This document shows positions 52,736 through 62,973 of a stretch of 64,000 nt of DNA, piece after piece (positions within the stretch are counted from its first letter, which is position 1; every line of letters begins with the position of its first letter). This DNA is from Paenibacillus oralis. GTDB lineage: Bacteria > Bacillota > Bacilli > Paenibacillales > Paenibacillaceae. A program made the position numbers and the translations under genes. The stretch is taken from the NCBI RefSeq assembly GCF_003863965.1, contig NZ_RRCN01000001.1:7065071-7129070 (forward strand), given 5' to 3'. Under the pieces are notes generated by a model. That model was not told where the DNA came from. It ran no database searches and saw only the letters and a list, made by a program, of their open reading frames with translations.

Positions 52736-53365
52736 TTATGACCCTACAATTAATTGTATGAGCGCGCTGACACCAAACCCTAGCATAACTAGGCCTGACA
52801 GTTTATTGAATATGGACAACCTGGGGGCATTTAGAATCTTGGCATGGAAGAAACTTACCGCACTCACCAGCAAAAGCCACCAAAGCACTGATCCCAGGAA
52901 AATACCGCAGATCAATAAAGGAATCCCCTTGCCGCTGGCCGATGAAGAAACAATACCGGAAACACTGAAAATCCCCAGAAAAGAAACGATCGTCATCGGA
53001 TTGGACAAGGTGAGAAGAAAGGTTACGGTATAGGAGTTTAACGTGCTTTTTGGCACCGGTTGTTTTTGGAGATGGACTTGTGGAGTGTTAATAAAAAATT
53101 TGATGCCGAGGTAACAAATAAACAATCCGCCTAAACCTTGAAAAAGGGCTTTATACCCCATCAAATAACTGATGAAGGAGGATAGGCCAAGCCCGGCGAC
53201 GCTGCCGTAAACGGCATCTGCCGTTGCCGCCCCCAGACCGCTAAACAGTCCGCTTTTAAATCCCGACGACAAGGTTTTTTGAATGCAGTAGATGCCGATC
53301 GGACCAAGCGGCGCAGCAATCGCAAGACCCAATAATACGCCTTTGAACAACCATTCCCAAGCCAT
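52736..53365 (-). CDS. LysE-family amino acid exporter
   Basis: A 209-residue membrane protein with six helices. The N-terminal AIAAPLGPIGIYCIQKTL carries the PxGP motif of the LysE/RhtB family, and FLLTLSNPMTIVSF carries the second family motif (NP). It exports an amino acid or small metabolite. It lies 15 bp downstream of an Lrp-type regulator, a common pairing for amino-acid export. Confidence 0.9.
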   Translation of the reverse strand: MAWEWLFKGVLLGLAIAAPLGPIGIYCIQKTLSSGFKSGLFSGLGAATADAVYGSVAGLGLSSFISYLMGYKALFQGLGGLFICYLGIKFFINTPQVHLQKQPVPKSTLNSYTVTFLLTLSNPMTIVSFLGIFSVSGIVSSSASGKGIPLLICGIFLGSVLWWLLLVSAVSFFHAKILNAPRLSIFNKLSGLVMLGFGVSALIQLIVGS

Positions 53366-53379
53366 ACCGCCTACTCCCC

Positions 53380-53811
53380 CTACTCTTCTTTCAATGTGGA
53401 GAGAATAAAGACGGTGTTGGATCTGACGATATTGTGGTTAGCTTTTAAAGTGTGCATGATAAACCCCTCAAGTTCGGAAATTTCCGCAAGCGCCACTTTT
53501 AGCAAATAATCGTATTCTCCGGAGGTGTGATGGCATTCCAGCACATGTTCCGATTGAACGATGGCTTCGCGAAATTTGTGGGTTTCCGCCGAACCGTCCA
53601 ACTGCACGAAAATATACACGATACAATGCTGCCCCATCGCCCGCCGGTTCAGCTTGACGGTAAATTGATCGATGACTCCGTTTTTCTCCAATTTCCGGAT
53701 TCTTTCCGCAATGGAAGGAACGGACAAATGAATCATTTTGCTGATGTCGGAACTGGTAGTACGGCTATTAGCTTTTAAAATTCGCAAAATCTGCAGGTCG
53801 ATTTCATCCAT
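53380..53811 (-). CDS. Lrp/AsnC-family regulator
   Basis: A 143-residue protein with an N-terminal helix-turn-helix (DLQILRILKANSRTTSSDIS, then VPSIAERIRKLEKNGVIDQF) and a C-terminal RAM effector domain (GEYDYLLKVALAEISELEGF). Lrp-type proteins sense amino acids; the exporter directly downstream is the likely target. Confidence 0.93.
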   Translation of the reverse strand: MDEIDLQILRILKANSRTTSSDISKMIHLSVPSIAERIRKLEKNGVIDQFTVKLNRRAMGQHCIVYIFVQLDGSAETHKFREAIVQSEHVLECHHTSGEYDYLLKVALAEISELEGFIMHTLKANHNIVRSNTVFILSTLKEE

Positions 53812-53836
53812 TCACTGCTCCTCCTAACTCCTTAAA

Positions 53837-55095
53837 CTAAAGCTTTCGAATCGGTGTGACAAGGGCTATAACGACTTCCAGAGCTTTTGCTCCAGCTGCA
53901 ACAGCGAATACCACTTGTGGATCCGTCCATTCCGCGAGCGCGGCTCCCATCATTGCACCTAAAGGCATCGCCAGACGGGTCAGCACCCGGGAAAATCCCA
54001 GCACGCGGCCAAGCATTTCGGAAGGAATCGTTTCTTGACGGACTGATGTGACGATCGTATTCCAGGCGACATTACACACGGTTACCGCTAAAAAAGCTAT
54101 ACCGGGCGTCAGCCAGAATTGGCTGATAGAAGCAAAAACAAAGCCCAATGTTCCTATGCCCAGAAGAGCCGGGATTAACGCCCCCCGGCGAAATCGTTTC
54201 TCCAACGGCACGGCCAATAAACTGCCGATAATCCCTCCTAATCCTAGCAACGTATAGTTCATGCTGCTTTGCTGCGTGTTCAACTGAAGTGTGTTGAGCA
54301 AATAGAACATCAGCACACCGAATGCTGCACTGAACCCAAAATTTCCGATCATCGCTTGTAAAGAAAATGATAAATTTATTCTGGAACGAATCAGCCACCA
54401 AAACCCGTCTTTGATATCTTTAAAAATTTGCGCAACACTTGTCAATGACTCGGGCTTACTAAAGCTTGGCATCAGCATAAGAACAATAAATGTGCCCGAG
54501 AATGAAATGGCGTCGAGCCAAAGAACATTAAACCCGCCAATGGACACGATCAGCACCCCAGCCAGCAAAGGACCCGTCAACTCCGCAATTTGATTGATGA
54601 ACTGGTAAGAAGCATTGGCACGGGTCAACTGCTTTGGAGCCAAAGATGGAATAATTGCTACAATCGATACATCAAACATCAGTGAGAGTATCGTGAGTAC
54701 AAATGAAATGGCATACAGATGCCAAATCTGCAGTAGACCCATAAAATGTAAGACCGGAATCAAAGCGACAAGCAACGCTCTAAAATATCGGTAAGGATCA
54801 TCAACTTTTTTCGTTCCCAGCGGTCAACCATACTGCCTACAACCGGGCCAAACAGAACAATGGGGAGAACACTCACCGCATACATAGAGCCCATTACGAT
54901 GCTGGATTGAGTTAATTTGTAGCAGATCCATGGAATTGCAAAAGTAAATAACGAATCTCCCACTCGTGAAATAAACATCCCGATTAAAAAACGAAGATAA
55001 GAAAAGGGCCGTTGCAGCAATTGGAAAGCAGGAGATTGACTCGCCGGCCCCTGCTCCTTAGCCTTTCGTGATGGAGCTGTATTTAAATTTGTCAT
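53837..55095 (-). pseudogene. MFS efflux protein split by one frameshift
   Basis: Frame 1 (54760-55095) carries the start and first TMs (FLIGMFISRVGDSLFTFAIP, SMVDRWERKKLMILTDIL). Frame 2 (53837-54775) continues from RALLVALIPVLHFMGLLQIW to the end. They overlap by 16 bp, and a one-base change near the TTTT run at about 54778 would restore a 420-residue 12-TM protein of the macrolide-efflux (MefA/NreB-like) group. There is no second ribosome site. Inactive as it stands, unless the base is an error. Confidence 0.75.
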
Positions 55096-55418
55096 AAGTT
55101 TACCTCGTTTAACTTTAGGGCGGCAGAAAAAATTCGGTATGCACCCATTCTGGGTTTGGACGTATAATTCCAGAGTAAATGAATTTGGTTCATCAGCACT
55201 TTTTAAGTTAATTATAGTTCACTCATAAAAAATGAAAATATATTCCTACTATTTCAATAAATATTTAATTTATTTACCATTCGTGGTTAAAAAAATAAAC
55301 AAAGCCGTTTGTAATGCAACACTTTTACTTAAAAAATTTAAGTTCGAGATGGGGCTTAACCAAAAAAATCGGTGCTTGACTAACGTGTTAATCTCGAATG
55401 ATCAAGCTATACGGAACT

Positions 55419-55576
55419 TTTTCTACGCTAACGGTTGCCACCCGCGCTTATTTAGGCGAAACCGCCCCATTACCGCCAAAAAAAAAAGGAAATAAGCTCG
55501 CTGGCGACCGTTACATTTTGTATCCGCTCGTTTTTGCCCAAATAGCGTCGCTCACAACCATTAGATTTTTTTAGCG
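55419..55576. repeat. Dispersed repeat B, copy 2
   Basis: Shorter copy of 43517-43719, in the same orientation and lacking the internal duplication. The remainder of the gap 55096-55621 is AT-rich with no supported gene. Confidence 0.8.
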
Positions 55577-55621
55577 CTTTTTTACGCTATCGAACTTGTC
55601 CCCCGGTCAAGCGCCGATCAC

Positions 55622-56953
55622 TCAGTTGTCCGATTGCCTAAGCGCCTGTTCAAGCTCCTCTTCCATCGATTGAAGCGATTCCCGAACCGCACTCTGATCC
55701 GACATGATTTTTTCCATATGCTTCTGCGAGATTTCGTCTATTTTGGGCAAAAAAGAAGCGGGAAACTTGCGTAATTGATTAGTGAGCGTAACATTAACCT
55801 GTTCAAGTTTGTAAAAGGTTTTCAACGGTTCATCCATCGCGTCCAGATTAGGCCTTGTCGGCAGGACGGTCATATCGATTTGCGGCAATAACTTCGCGTA
55901 ACTTTCACCGCAAATATATTGAATGAATTCCAATGCCCCTCCAGTTTCTTCAGCCTCCAGGGGAACTGCAAAAATATCGTTCATATAAACGCCATTCCCC
56001 ATATGAGGGTTGTCCGCGCTGACCGGAAGAGTCACCATTCCCCATTCCCATGCCAGCGGTTTTGACGTCGGTTCGCTTTTACTCATCAATGTTCTATATA
56101 AGTTTGATTCGTCCAAAGCCATGGCTATATTTCCGCGTAAAAAAGGATACGATATAGGTTCCATATCTTTAATATCCTTCATTTTCATAGAGTCGCTGCT
56201 CGGAACCTGGTTAGGGTCGTAACAAACCTTGGCTTTAAAACAATCCGTGACATTTTCGAAAATTTGATTCCAGGATTCCGTGTTTAAGGTAATATGCTCG
56301 CTATTATTAAAAGACAAACCGCTGGATTCTCCGATTTTCAACGCCATCATAAAAGGATTGGCCGAGTCTCTATGATAAAGCCCGTATTGAGGCTCATGAT
56401 TTTCGCTAACCGCAGGAAATTGCCCAGCCAACTTGAACATCTCTTCCCAAGTCATGAAATCATGAGGGTATGCAATCCCGTATTGATCAAAAAGACTTTT
56501 ATTATAATAAAGCGCTTGTCCGGTAAAGACCGGCGTCAGCCCGTACAATTCCCCTTGTTCATCCCGTAAAAAATCGATGATTGCCGGGGAAAAACCGGTT
56601 AGGTCAAAGTTTGCGCCTTGAAGCGGTTTTGTTAGTGAGGACAGCTTCCCTTTATCTTTTAACACCACATAGGATTCCATAGGAATGGATATGACGTCCG
56701 GGTTTTCCTTAACAAGAAGATCCTCAATGGATTGCGTAATATTGGTCATCGGTTCCATATTTTCAATGATTGAAATGACCTCCAAAGTATAATTCGGATG
56801 CGTCGCCAGAAAAAAATTACCATATTGCTGATTAAAGATGGTTTCATTCCAAGCAAGAACTTTTAAGGTAACATTGGCTTGCTCCTCTTCTTTTGCAGTA
56901 CACCCGGTAAATAGGATACACAGCATAAACAGAGTAAAGATTCTCTTAAACAT
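55622..56953 (-). CDS. Extracellular sugar-binding lipoprotein (family 1)
   Basis: A 443-residue lipoprotein with signal MFKRIFTLFMLCILFTGC (lipid-modified C18) and then an ABC-type solute-binding fold (NVTLKVLAWNET, NPDVISIPMESYVVLKDKGK, LYGLTPVFTGQALYYNKSLF). Binding proteins of this group deliver sugars to CUT1 permeases, but no permease gene is adjacent. It is an orphan that may share a permease elsewhere or serve as a sensor. Confidence 0.87.
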   Translation of the reverse strand: MFKRIFTLFMLCILFTGCTAKEEEQANVTLKVLAWNETIFNQQYGNFFLATHPNYTLEVISIIENMEPMTNITQSIEDLLVKENPDVISIPMESYVVLKDKGKLSSLTKPLQGANFDLTGFSPAIIDFLRDEQGELYGLTPVFTGQALYYNKSLFDQYGIAYPHDFMTWEEMFKLAGQFPAVSENHEPQYGLYHRDSANPFMMALKIGESSGLSFNNSEHITLNTESWNQIFENVTDCFKAKVCYDPNQVPSSDSMKMKDIKDMEPISYPFLRGNIAMALDESNLYRTLMSKSEPTSKPLAWEWGMVTLPVSADNPHMGNGVYMNDIFAVPLEAEETGGALEFIQYICGESYAKLLPQIDMTVLPTRPNLDAMDEPLKTFYKLEQVNVTLTNQLRKFPASFLPKIDEISQKHMEKIMSDQSAVRESLQSMEEELEQALRQSDN

Positions 56954-57082
56954 TTTAATATTGCCCCTTTTTTGTAATATTTAGCAGAAGGGTATTTTCA
57001 TAGTTGATGGAAGAATATAAAGATGATACCTTGAATCAAACTATTTTTCCATATATTTCATTATAAAAAGGGGACACGCAGG

Positions 57083-57886
57083 ATGCATCCGATGCGAATG
57101 TTCTATCATCATAAACAGACGCTGGACAATTTTATAGAAAAGTGGAAGTCCGATTCCTCTTGCCTGGCCATTATGATCGGCGGATCGATTGCTCACGGAA
57201 CGGCCAAGGAAACCTCTGATGTGGATGTTTATCTGCTGATGGAGGATGAGGCTTATGAGATAAGGCGCAGGGACCATCATTTATCATTTGCGGATCATTC
57301 CGTCAGCGTATATGAAGGAGGTTATGTGGATGTGAAGGTCATTTCCCTGCCCTTTCTGGAGCTTGCCGCCAAGGAAGGCAGCGAACCGACAAGGCATTCG
57401 TTTATCGGTTCCAAAGCGGTGTACTCCACCATTACCGGATTAGATGAGCTGTTGTCCCGAATTCCCGTTTATCCCGAGGAGAACCGCGAGAACAATCTGC
57501 GGGACTTTTCCGCCCAGCTATATTTGCACGCCTTTTATTTCGCCAAGGAAGCCGGCAAGAAGGATGATCCCTATCTGATGGCCCATGCCGTAAGCAATCT
57601 GGTATTATTCGGCAGCCGCATCATTCTCGCTGTTAATCGCCTTCTGTTTTCCGGGCATAAGTCCCTCATGGAAGCTGTTGAAGCTGCTCCGCAAAAGCCG
57701 AAGAATTTCCGGAAGCTGGCCACAGAGCTTCTGCAGCAGCCAAGCGCGGAGAAATGTGCGCGATTCGCAACGATGATGCTGGTTTATTATAATCCTGGGC
57801 TATCCTTCGAGCAGGCTTTGGGTATCTACGTCGAGAACAACGAGCGGAACTGGGTGAACCAGGCTCCTCCCCTGCAGGACCGTTAG
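57083..57886 (+). CDS. Nucleotidyltransferase-fold protein
   Basis: A 267-residue protein with the polymerase-beta-type motif GGSIAHGTAKETSDVDVYL (G33-G34-S35, D46, D48) and a third acidic residue in GGYVDVKVI. The C-terminal half is helical. Such stand-alone enzymes often transfer nucleotides to small molecules such as aminoglycosides. It faces the biosynthetic cluster across a shared terminator; a link in function is possible but unproven. Confidence 0.75.
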   Translation: MHPMRMFYHHKQTLDNFIEKWKSDSSCLAIMIGGSIAHGTAKETSDVDVYLLMEDEAYEIRRRDHHLSFADHSVSVYEGGYVDVKVISLPFLELAAKEGSEPTRHSFIGSKAVYSTITGLDELLSRIPVYPEENRENNLRDFSAQLYLHAFYFAKEAGKKDDPYLMAHAVSNLVLFGSRIILAVNRLLFSGHKSLMEAVEAAPQKPKNFRKLATELLQQPSAEKCARFATMMLVYYNPGLSFEQALGIYVENNERNWVNQAPPLQDR

Positions 57887-57900
57887 CCTCTTTAAACAAA

Positions 57901-57946
57901 TAAAGCCCGCATCCTGTACGGCTGTACCGCAGAATGCAGGCTTTTT
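57901..57946. terminator. Shared terminator of the transferase gene and the cluster
   Basis: AAAGCCCGCAT (about 57902-57912) pairs with ATGCAGGCTTT (57933-57943) with one internal mismatch. T and A runs lie on both sides. Confidence 0.7.
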
Positions 57947-57965
57947 GATTCACGGCTCTGCTTCC

Positions 57966-58979
57966 TCACCGGCAGCCGCTGCGCTGTTCAGCCGCCGCCA
58001 GAATCGTAGATTGAAGCTCCACCCGTTCCAACGCTTTTTCATATTCCTCCGCACGCACGCCGCCTATGACCTCCGTAAAAGCCTGAAGTTGGTTCACATA
58101 ATAATACATCGGTTCAAATTCCACAACGGTGCCGCGGTCATGGGGCAGGTCATGGCGAATTTTCAGTTTGAAAAACCCTTTAATGGCCCGCAGAAAATCC
58201 GGAACCAGCAATACGGTCTGATCAAAATAAAGGGTGTGCGAAGCCCGGTAAGGCAAGTCATAAGAGACAAGGCATTCCGCCTTCAGTTTGCTGCCATAAC
58301 CCAGCTCCGCCTGAAAGGTCCAATCGCACCCATCCGGGCCGTCAAAATCGGACTGGGCGGAGATGTCCGTACAATCAAGCCCGACCAGCCTCTGCACAAA
58401 CTGCAGCCAATAGCAGCCCAGATCGGCAAAAACCCCTCCACCCCGATGCTTGACGCTGCGGTAATTTCCTGAGTGCCTGTCCCTGGCAGGTATGGAAATC
58501 CGGGTGCGAATATGGTGAAGCTGCCCGTATTGTCCGGATTCCACGATAGATTTCAAGGCCTCCTGCCAAGGGTGATGCGCCACCATCAGACCTTCCACAA
58601 GCCTCGTCGCCGGATTGCGAAGCTTGGCTTGTCTTAGCCGGTCCGCTTCATCCGGATTGAGGGCAATGGGCTTCTCGACCAGGACATGCTTGCCCGCGTC
58701 CAGCGCTTTGATAGCCCATTCGGCATGAAGCTCATTGCTTAGGGCGATATAGACCGCGTCCAGTTCCTCCATGTCCAGCAGCTCATCCAAATGGGTTGCG
58801 ATTCTCGGAATACGGTACGTTTCCGCCAGCCTCTCGGCTTTCGACAACGTACGGTTGGCAATGGCGTGTACGGTGACGGACGGAACATCCCGCGCAGGAT
58901 CAAGCAAGGCGGGCCCGGCTATAGCCGAAGCGCCCAGTATGCCCAGCCGGCAGGGAAGCTTACTGCCTTCGGTCTTCAT
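57966..58979 (-). CDS. Gfo/Idh/MocA-family oxidoreductase
   Basis: About 337 residues from ATG 58979, which overlaps the stop of the radical SAM gene as ATGA. N-terminal Rossmann fold (RLGILGASAIAGPALL), VYIALSNELHAEWAIKALDA, the catalytic-lysine motif HVLVEKPIA, and a C-terminal beta-sheet domain. Such enzymes oxidise or reduce sugar and cyclitol rings with NAD. It is last in the five-gene cluster and may act on the sugar moiety. Confidence 0.88.
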   Translation of the reverse strand: MKTEGSKLPCRLGILGASAIAGPALLDPARDVPSVTVHAIANRTLSKAERLAETYRIPRIATHLDELLDMEELDAVYIALSNELHAEWAIKALDAGKHVLVEKPIALNPDEADRLRQAKLRNPATRLVEGLMVAHHPWQEALKSIVESGQYGQLHHIRTRISIPARDRHSGNYRSVKHRGGGVFADLGCYWLQFVQRLVGLDCTDISAQSDFDGPDGCDWTFQAELGYGSKLKAECLVSYDLPYRASHTLYFDQTVLLVPDFLRAIKGFFKLKIRHDLPHDRGTVVEFEPMYYYVNQLQAFTEVIGGVRAEEYEKALERVELQSTILAAAEQRSGCR

Positions 58980-60169
58980 AGGTGTACCAGCGATGACGAA
59001 GTATTCAGGTATAATACATTGCATTTGGAGCAAGCCGGGGACAAATTTTTATCCAAAATGCACCGCAGCCGATCGTAACGCTCGGAATTCCATATTTCCG
59101 TCAACGATTGCTGCTGCACATTGCCGATCGACAACTCTGAGAAAAACTTGCATGCGCTCACATTGCCATTGGGTGAAACATCCACTCTAGTACTTAGCGC
59201 CAGACATTGAGACGAACTGCGGGGCGCCATTGGCTTACCGGACACGAAAGCCTCGATTTCATCGAAATCAAGCCCTGGCTGGTAACGAATTCGTGTATTG
59301 TGCCAAGTTCGGCCATTGATTCGCCCCAAGTCCGCCATTAGAGCCTCTACTTTTTCGGGCTGAAGATGATATTTGAAAGCATGCCAGCTGCTGCGATGAT
59401 GCGGATCCAGTTCCCCAAGCCACTGAAAATGTTCGTTGTAAAACCGATCCATATCCAGACTCGTCTCGTTGGAGATGTACCATGGAAAGCAGAGAAGCAC
59501 CAAATCTACGCCCTTTTGTTCGAGAAATTCCACCAGTTCGTACAGCCTTCCAATCATATGATCATTGATCACGTTGTGTACCGAAATTCTGCCGCGAAAA
59601 AGTCCCTGCTCCCGCAGTTCAAGCAGGCGGTCCACACTGTTCATTACCTTTTGAAATGATCCTATTCCCCGCAGCAAATCATGCTCCTCGGCGAAACCCT
59701 CAATCGGAATCAGCAGCTCCAGATGATCTGATATTTGGCAAATCCCCTGCTCATACTGCTGGATCAAATACGCATTGGTGCAAATCGTAGTGTCCCGGGG
59801 ATGCTCCTTCAATAAATCCAGAATCTCACTAAAATTTCTGTGAAAAAGCGGCTCCCCTCCCCACAAATACAAACGGGATTCCGCTTCATTCGTCTCTTCC
59901 AGCAGCCCGCGGATCATGTCCAGGCTCATATCCAGATTTTGCTCCGCCTGGTCCATATCATGGTGATAGCCGGATTCATTCCATTGATAACAGTGCTTGC
60001 AGCGAAGATTGCAGCGGTTGGTCAGCTTCAAGGACATAATTTCCGGCATGGCTGTCTTGAACCCCGGATTCAGCTTCCGCCTTCTGTGGGGGATAACTAC
60101 GTTTTTAATCGTCCGTTTTAACGCCTCGAACGATTTGTCATTCAAAGCCACCTTGCTGTTAGGTTGCAT
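58976..60169 (-). CDS. Radical SAM/SPASM enzyme
   Basis: A 397-residue protein with the radical SAM cluster C53-x3-C57-x2-C60 (NRCNLRCKHCYQW), LWGGEPLFH (SAM-binding GGE) and a C-terminal SPASM-type set (SQCLALSTRVDVSPNGNVSA, then C-x-F ... C-x2-C in SPACSKCNVL). SPASM enzymes modify peptides or act as dehydrogenases and twitch-type epimerases on sugars. No precursor peptide is seen nearby. ATG 60169 follows GGAGGG. It is coupled to the oxidoreductase downstream. Confidence 0.9.
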   Translation of the reverse strand: MQPNSKVALNDKSFEALKRTIKNVVIPHRRRKLNPGFKTAMPEIMSLKLTNRCNLRCKHCYQWNESGYHHDMDQAEQNLDMSLDMIRGLLEETNEAESRLYLWGGEPLFHRNFSEILDLLKEHPRDTTICTNAYLIQQYEQGICQISDHLELLIPIEGFAEEHDLLRGIGSFQKVMNSVDRLLELREQGLFRGRISVHNVINDHMIGRLYELVEFLEQKGVDLVLLCFPWYISNETSLDMDRFYNEHFQWLGELDPHHRSSWHAFKYHLQPEKVEALMADLGRINGRTWHNTRIRYQPGLDFDEIEAFVSGKPMAPRSSSQCLALSTRVDVSPNGNVSACKFFSELSIGNVQQQSLTEIWNSERYDRLRCILDKNLSPACSKCNVLYLNTSSSLVHL

Positions 60170-60203
60170 GCTTTACCCTCCTTCCGTTTGCCCTCGCCCT
60201 GCT

Positions 60204-61322
60204 TCATTCTCTTCCTTCCATGGCGTACAGCCGTTCCGCATAGCTGGCGATATAGTCGGGATAACGCTCTCTGGCCTGCATTAAATTGCGGGCCAACTGC
60301 TGCAAAGGTTCCGCCGCGAAGCCCGAATCCCGCCATCGGTCATAACGAATACCGAAACCAAGAGATTCCCAGATGTCACTGTTGATCTTCTCATGAGGGC
60401 CAAAAGGCTCCAGCAGCACAAGCGGAGTAGCCGAAGAGAGGGAATCCAGCAAAGTTCCTCCCCCCGGCTTGCTGATAATCGCGGCCGACTGCCGGATGAT
60501 GCCGTACAGCCCCTGACCATATTCCGCACAGGCCTGAAAGTGCTGTTCGCTCCGGCTTACCCTGCCGAACCGGGGAAACGTATGTGTCCCGCCGCTGTCG
60601 CGGAGCCAGGTGCGCCACTCCGGGTCTATCATGTAATAGCGCCTCCCGCCCGTATCCTCGCCAATCTCGTCCACGCTGTAAGCGGAAATATCCAGCTCGT
60701 ACCCCGCAGCCTCCATCTCATCAATCTTCTGACGGAAGGTTCCAATGCCCCAGCCACCGCCATGGACCACAAGCCGGCCGTTTCTTGCCGTATAAGGCAG
60801 CGGCATCAGCCCCTCCACATCCAATCGCCACAGCACATTCTTGTTCTCGCGGTCGTACATGCTCACCTCCCGATATGGCTCCGCATATCCGGGATTCAGT
60901 TTGCGAAGGTTTTTCCAGGAAGGAGACAGATCGGAATCCACATACAGCAAGTCGGCATACACCGGGTAGTCCGCAGCTTCCCGAAACAAGTCAAGGATGT
61001 GAACCCAGTGTCCGGACAGAGCGATGAAATGCTGCCGGCCTTCACTCCGCCAACGCTCAAATAAACTTTGCACCTCCGCCAGATCAAGACTGTTGCGAAT
61101 GTCTCCCGGTATTTTTTGCGAGCCCAGCGCTACGGAAAAGTTTTGCTGATACGCTTTACGGCTATTGTCCGTCATCCTCCGCTTGTCATCGGCCATCAGG
61201 CTTTCGAAGACCTCCGTTTCCGCTTTGATCCCAAGGGCATGAAGCTTCCGCTCAATCAGCAATCCGGGAACATAGAAGCCTAGTCCAAAGCCGGAGCATA
61301 GTATTGTCACGGTATTGTTCAT
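60204..61322 (-). CDS. MurG/UGT-like glycosyltransferase
   Basis: About 372 residues from ATG 61322 (GGAAG 7 nt upstream). N-terminal Rossmann half (NTVTILCSGFGLGFYVPGLL) and C-terminal donor-binding half with SKPGGGTLLDSLSSATPLVL and LLEPFGPHEKINSDIWESLG, the GT-B nucleotide-sugar site. The fold is clear; the donor and acceptor are not. It stands third in the cluster and would glycosylate the ACP-derived product or a free intermediate. Confidence 0.75.
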   Translation of the reverse strand: MNNTVTILCSGFGLGFYVPGLLIERKLHALGIKAETEVFESLMADDKRRMTDNSRKAYQQNFSVALGSQKIPGDIRNSLDLAEVQSLFERWRSEGRQHFIALSGHWVHILDLFREAADYPVYADLLYVDSDLSPSWKNLRKLNPGYAEPYREVSMYDRENKNVLWRLDVEGLMPLPYTARNGRLVVHGGGWGIGTFRQKIDEMEAAGYELDISAYSVDEIGEDTGGRRYYMIDPEWRTWLRDSGGTHTFPRFGRVSRSEQHFQACAEYGQGLYGIIRQSAAIISKPGGGTLLDSLSSATPLVLLEPFGPHEKINSDIWESLGFGIRYDRWRDSGFAAEPLQQLARNLMQARERYPDYIASYAERLYAMEGRE

Positions 61323-61378
61323 TTGCTCGCTTCCTTTTCTTTTATTGTATAACCCATACTGCTTCCTGCGGCCGTTCA

Positions 61379-62719
61379 TCAACGGAGCATGGTAAACCCG
61401 GTGCTTTGCAGAGCCGGACCCAACTTATCCAATAACTGCTTTTTGTGGCCTTCGTCATGATAGGCAAGAGCCGCATACAGCTTGCCTTTGCGGGGCCCGG
61501 AGGAACGGGCCATACCTGGCGGGTTCAGAGCTCCCGAAGTTAACGGCAGCACACCCTCCCCGGTTTCCTTGGCAAACAAAATGCCAGCCTGCTCCATTTG
61601 CTCCAGCAGAGCCGGATAACAGGCATCCTCCCGGGCGAGAAGCGCCGCCTGAATCAGACAGGTTCGAATGTCCGCCTCACCAAGATAGCAATCAAACCCG
61701 TACTTAATCAGACTCATGGACTTTCTGGCATTGATCTCTACCAAAGGTGCCAGAGTTCCATCGCGCAGCAACATCGAGTCAACGCATACATGTCCAAAAT
61801 AGCCGTCTGCGTAAAGCTCATTTCCAATCCTGTGCATCAGTTCAAAATAGCGCTCCCGATTCAGCCTTTCAAGTAAAGCGGCGTAAGGAGATTGGGATTC
61901 GCCGAAGGCAAAACCGTTATTGATAAGCTGCTGCACGGAGAGAATCGTAACCGTACCGGCCTGATCAATGCAAAACTGGCAGGAGAAATCCGTTTCCCGA
62001 TCCAGCAAAGGCTCCAGTACAAAACGTATTTTCTTGGCTTTGTTTCTGCCGGATTCCAGGTATTTGGCCAATCTGCGCAAGATGCTCTCCGAATCTACCG
62101 TCTGGTTTCCCTTGCCGGATACCCCATAGTCATCCTTAATCAGGAACGGCCCATTTCCCAGCAATTCCAGTCCCTTTTCCAGCAAATCCTCACTGCTGCG
62201 GACTACAATTCCCACATTGGGCAAGGACAGCCTGTCCCGCATGGCGATGGAATAGACTTTGGTATTTACCCTCCGAACCGTTTGTTCATCCGGAAGATCG
62301 GGCAATAAACGGTAGCGCTGAACCATCCTTGTCGCCCCGGGCAAAACAGCGAAAGGCTCAAGCGCAGCCCCTTCGGGGATGAGTGCGCCAGCCGGGTCTT
62401 CCAGCGTTAAACCTTCCAATAATTGAAAAACATTCATTCCTTCCTGCGCCTCAGACCCTTCCCCGCTGTTCGTCGTAAGCGGTTCCAAATTGACTTTGAA
62501 CGCATAACCCAGGGAATGCAAATAATCGTACTGGGCCCGGTTCATGCCATGGCGGGTCAGCAATATATCCCCGCTGCGGCAAAACACAAACAGCATTTCA
62601 TCCAGCGCTGAAATGACCGACATGGCCCCGGCATCGGGCAAGGCCGGCAACGCAGCCAACTCTTCCTCCCGCCAATAGCGCTCCGCTTCGAAGCTGCCGC
62701 AATGAACGGAGCTGCTCAT
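61379..62719 (-). CDS. ATP-grasp ligase, likely partner of the carrier protein
   Basis: A 446-residue protein whose ATG overlaps the ACP stop (ATGA). The N-terminal pre-ATP-grasp region spans about 30-150. The ATP-grasp core has K195 in PFLIKDDYGVSGKGN, E236/D239 in VLEPLLDRETDFS, and metal ligands D314, E328 and N330 in LVEINARKSMSLIKYG. In butirosin biosynthesis an ATP-grasp enzyme (BtrJ) loads glutamate onto the carrier protein BtrI. The tight ACP coupling here suggests the same chemistry with an unknown acid. Confidence 0.78.
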   Translation of the reverse strand: MSSSVHCGSFEAERYWREEELAALPALPDAGAMSVISALDEMLFVFCRSGDILLTRHGMNRAQYDYLHSLGYAFKVNLEPLTTNSGEGSEAQEGMNVFQLLEGLTLEDPAGALIPEGAALEPFAVLPGATRMVQRYRLLPDLPDEQTVRRVNTKVYSIAMRDRLSLPNVGIVVRSSEDLLEKGLELLGNGPFLIKDDYGVSGKGNQTVDSESILRRLAKYLESGRNKAKKIRFVLEPLLDRETDFSCQFCIDQAGTVTILSVQQLINNGFAFGESQSPYAALLERLNRERYFELMHRIGNELYADGYFGHVCVDSMLLRDGTLAPLVEINARKSMSLIKYGFDCYLGEADIRTCLIQAALLAREDACYPALLEQMEQAGILFAKETGEGVLPLTSGALNPPGMARSSGPRKGKLYAALAYHDEGHKKQLLDKLGPALQSTGFTMLR

Positions 62720-62973
62720 ACCTGTACTCTGACTAATTCCGCAATATAGTTGGAGAAGGTTTCTACGGATTTCAGATGCTCCTGTTCAAAGGTGTCAAAA
62801 TCAATCTCCACATTAAACTCATCTTCAACCCGCAGAATAAAATTTATGATTTGCAAAGAATCCAGCGCAGCATCAAGCATCAGATCGGATGAGCCGTTAA
62901 GAGAGCAGATGAGTTCAGGGTCTTCCTTGACTTCGGCAATAATGGCTATTATTTTTTTCTGCATCGTATTTGC
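62716..62973 (-). CDS. Acyl carrier protein of the cluster
   Basis: An 85-residue carrier protein from ATG 62973 (GAGGG 8 nt upstream; the frame extends to 63045). The phosphopantetheine site is S36 in DAALDSLQIINF, followed by acidic helices (VEDEFNVEIDFDTFEQEHLK). It is not the fatty-acid ACP: no fab genes are near and the motif is DSLQ rather than DSLD/E. First gene of the cluster, 150 bp from the divergent AraC regulator. Confidence 0.9.
   Translation of the reverse strand, partial: ANTMQKKIIAIIAEVKEDPELICSLNGSSDLMLDAALDSLQIINFILRVEDEFNVEIDFDTFEQEHLKSVETFSNYIAELVRVQV

Noticed and set aside
55232..55495. 87-residue plus-strand frame
   Set aside because: AT-rich, no ribosome site, and its end runs into repeat B.
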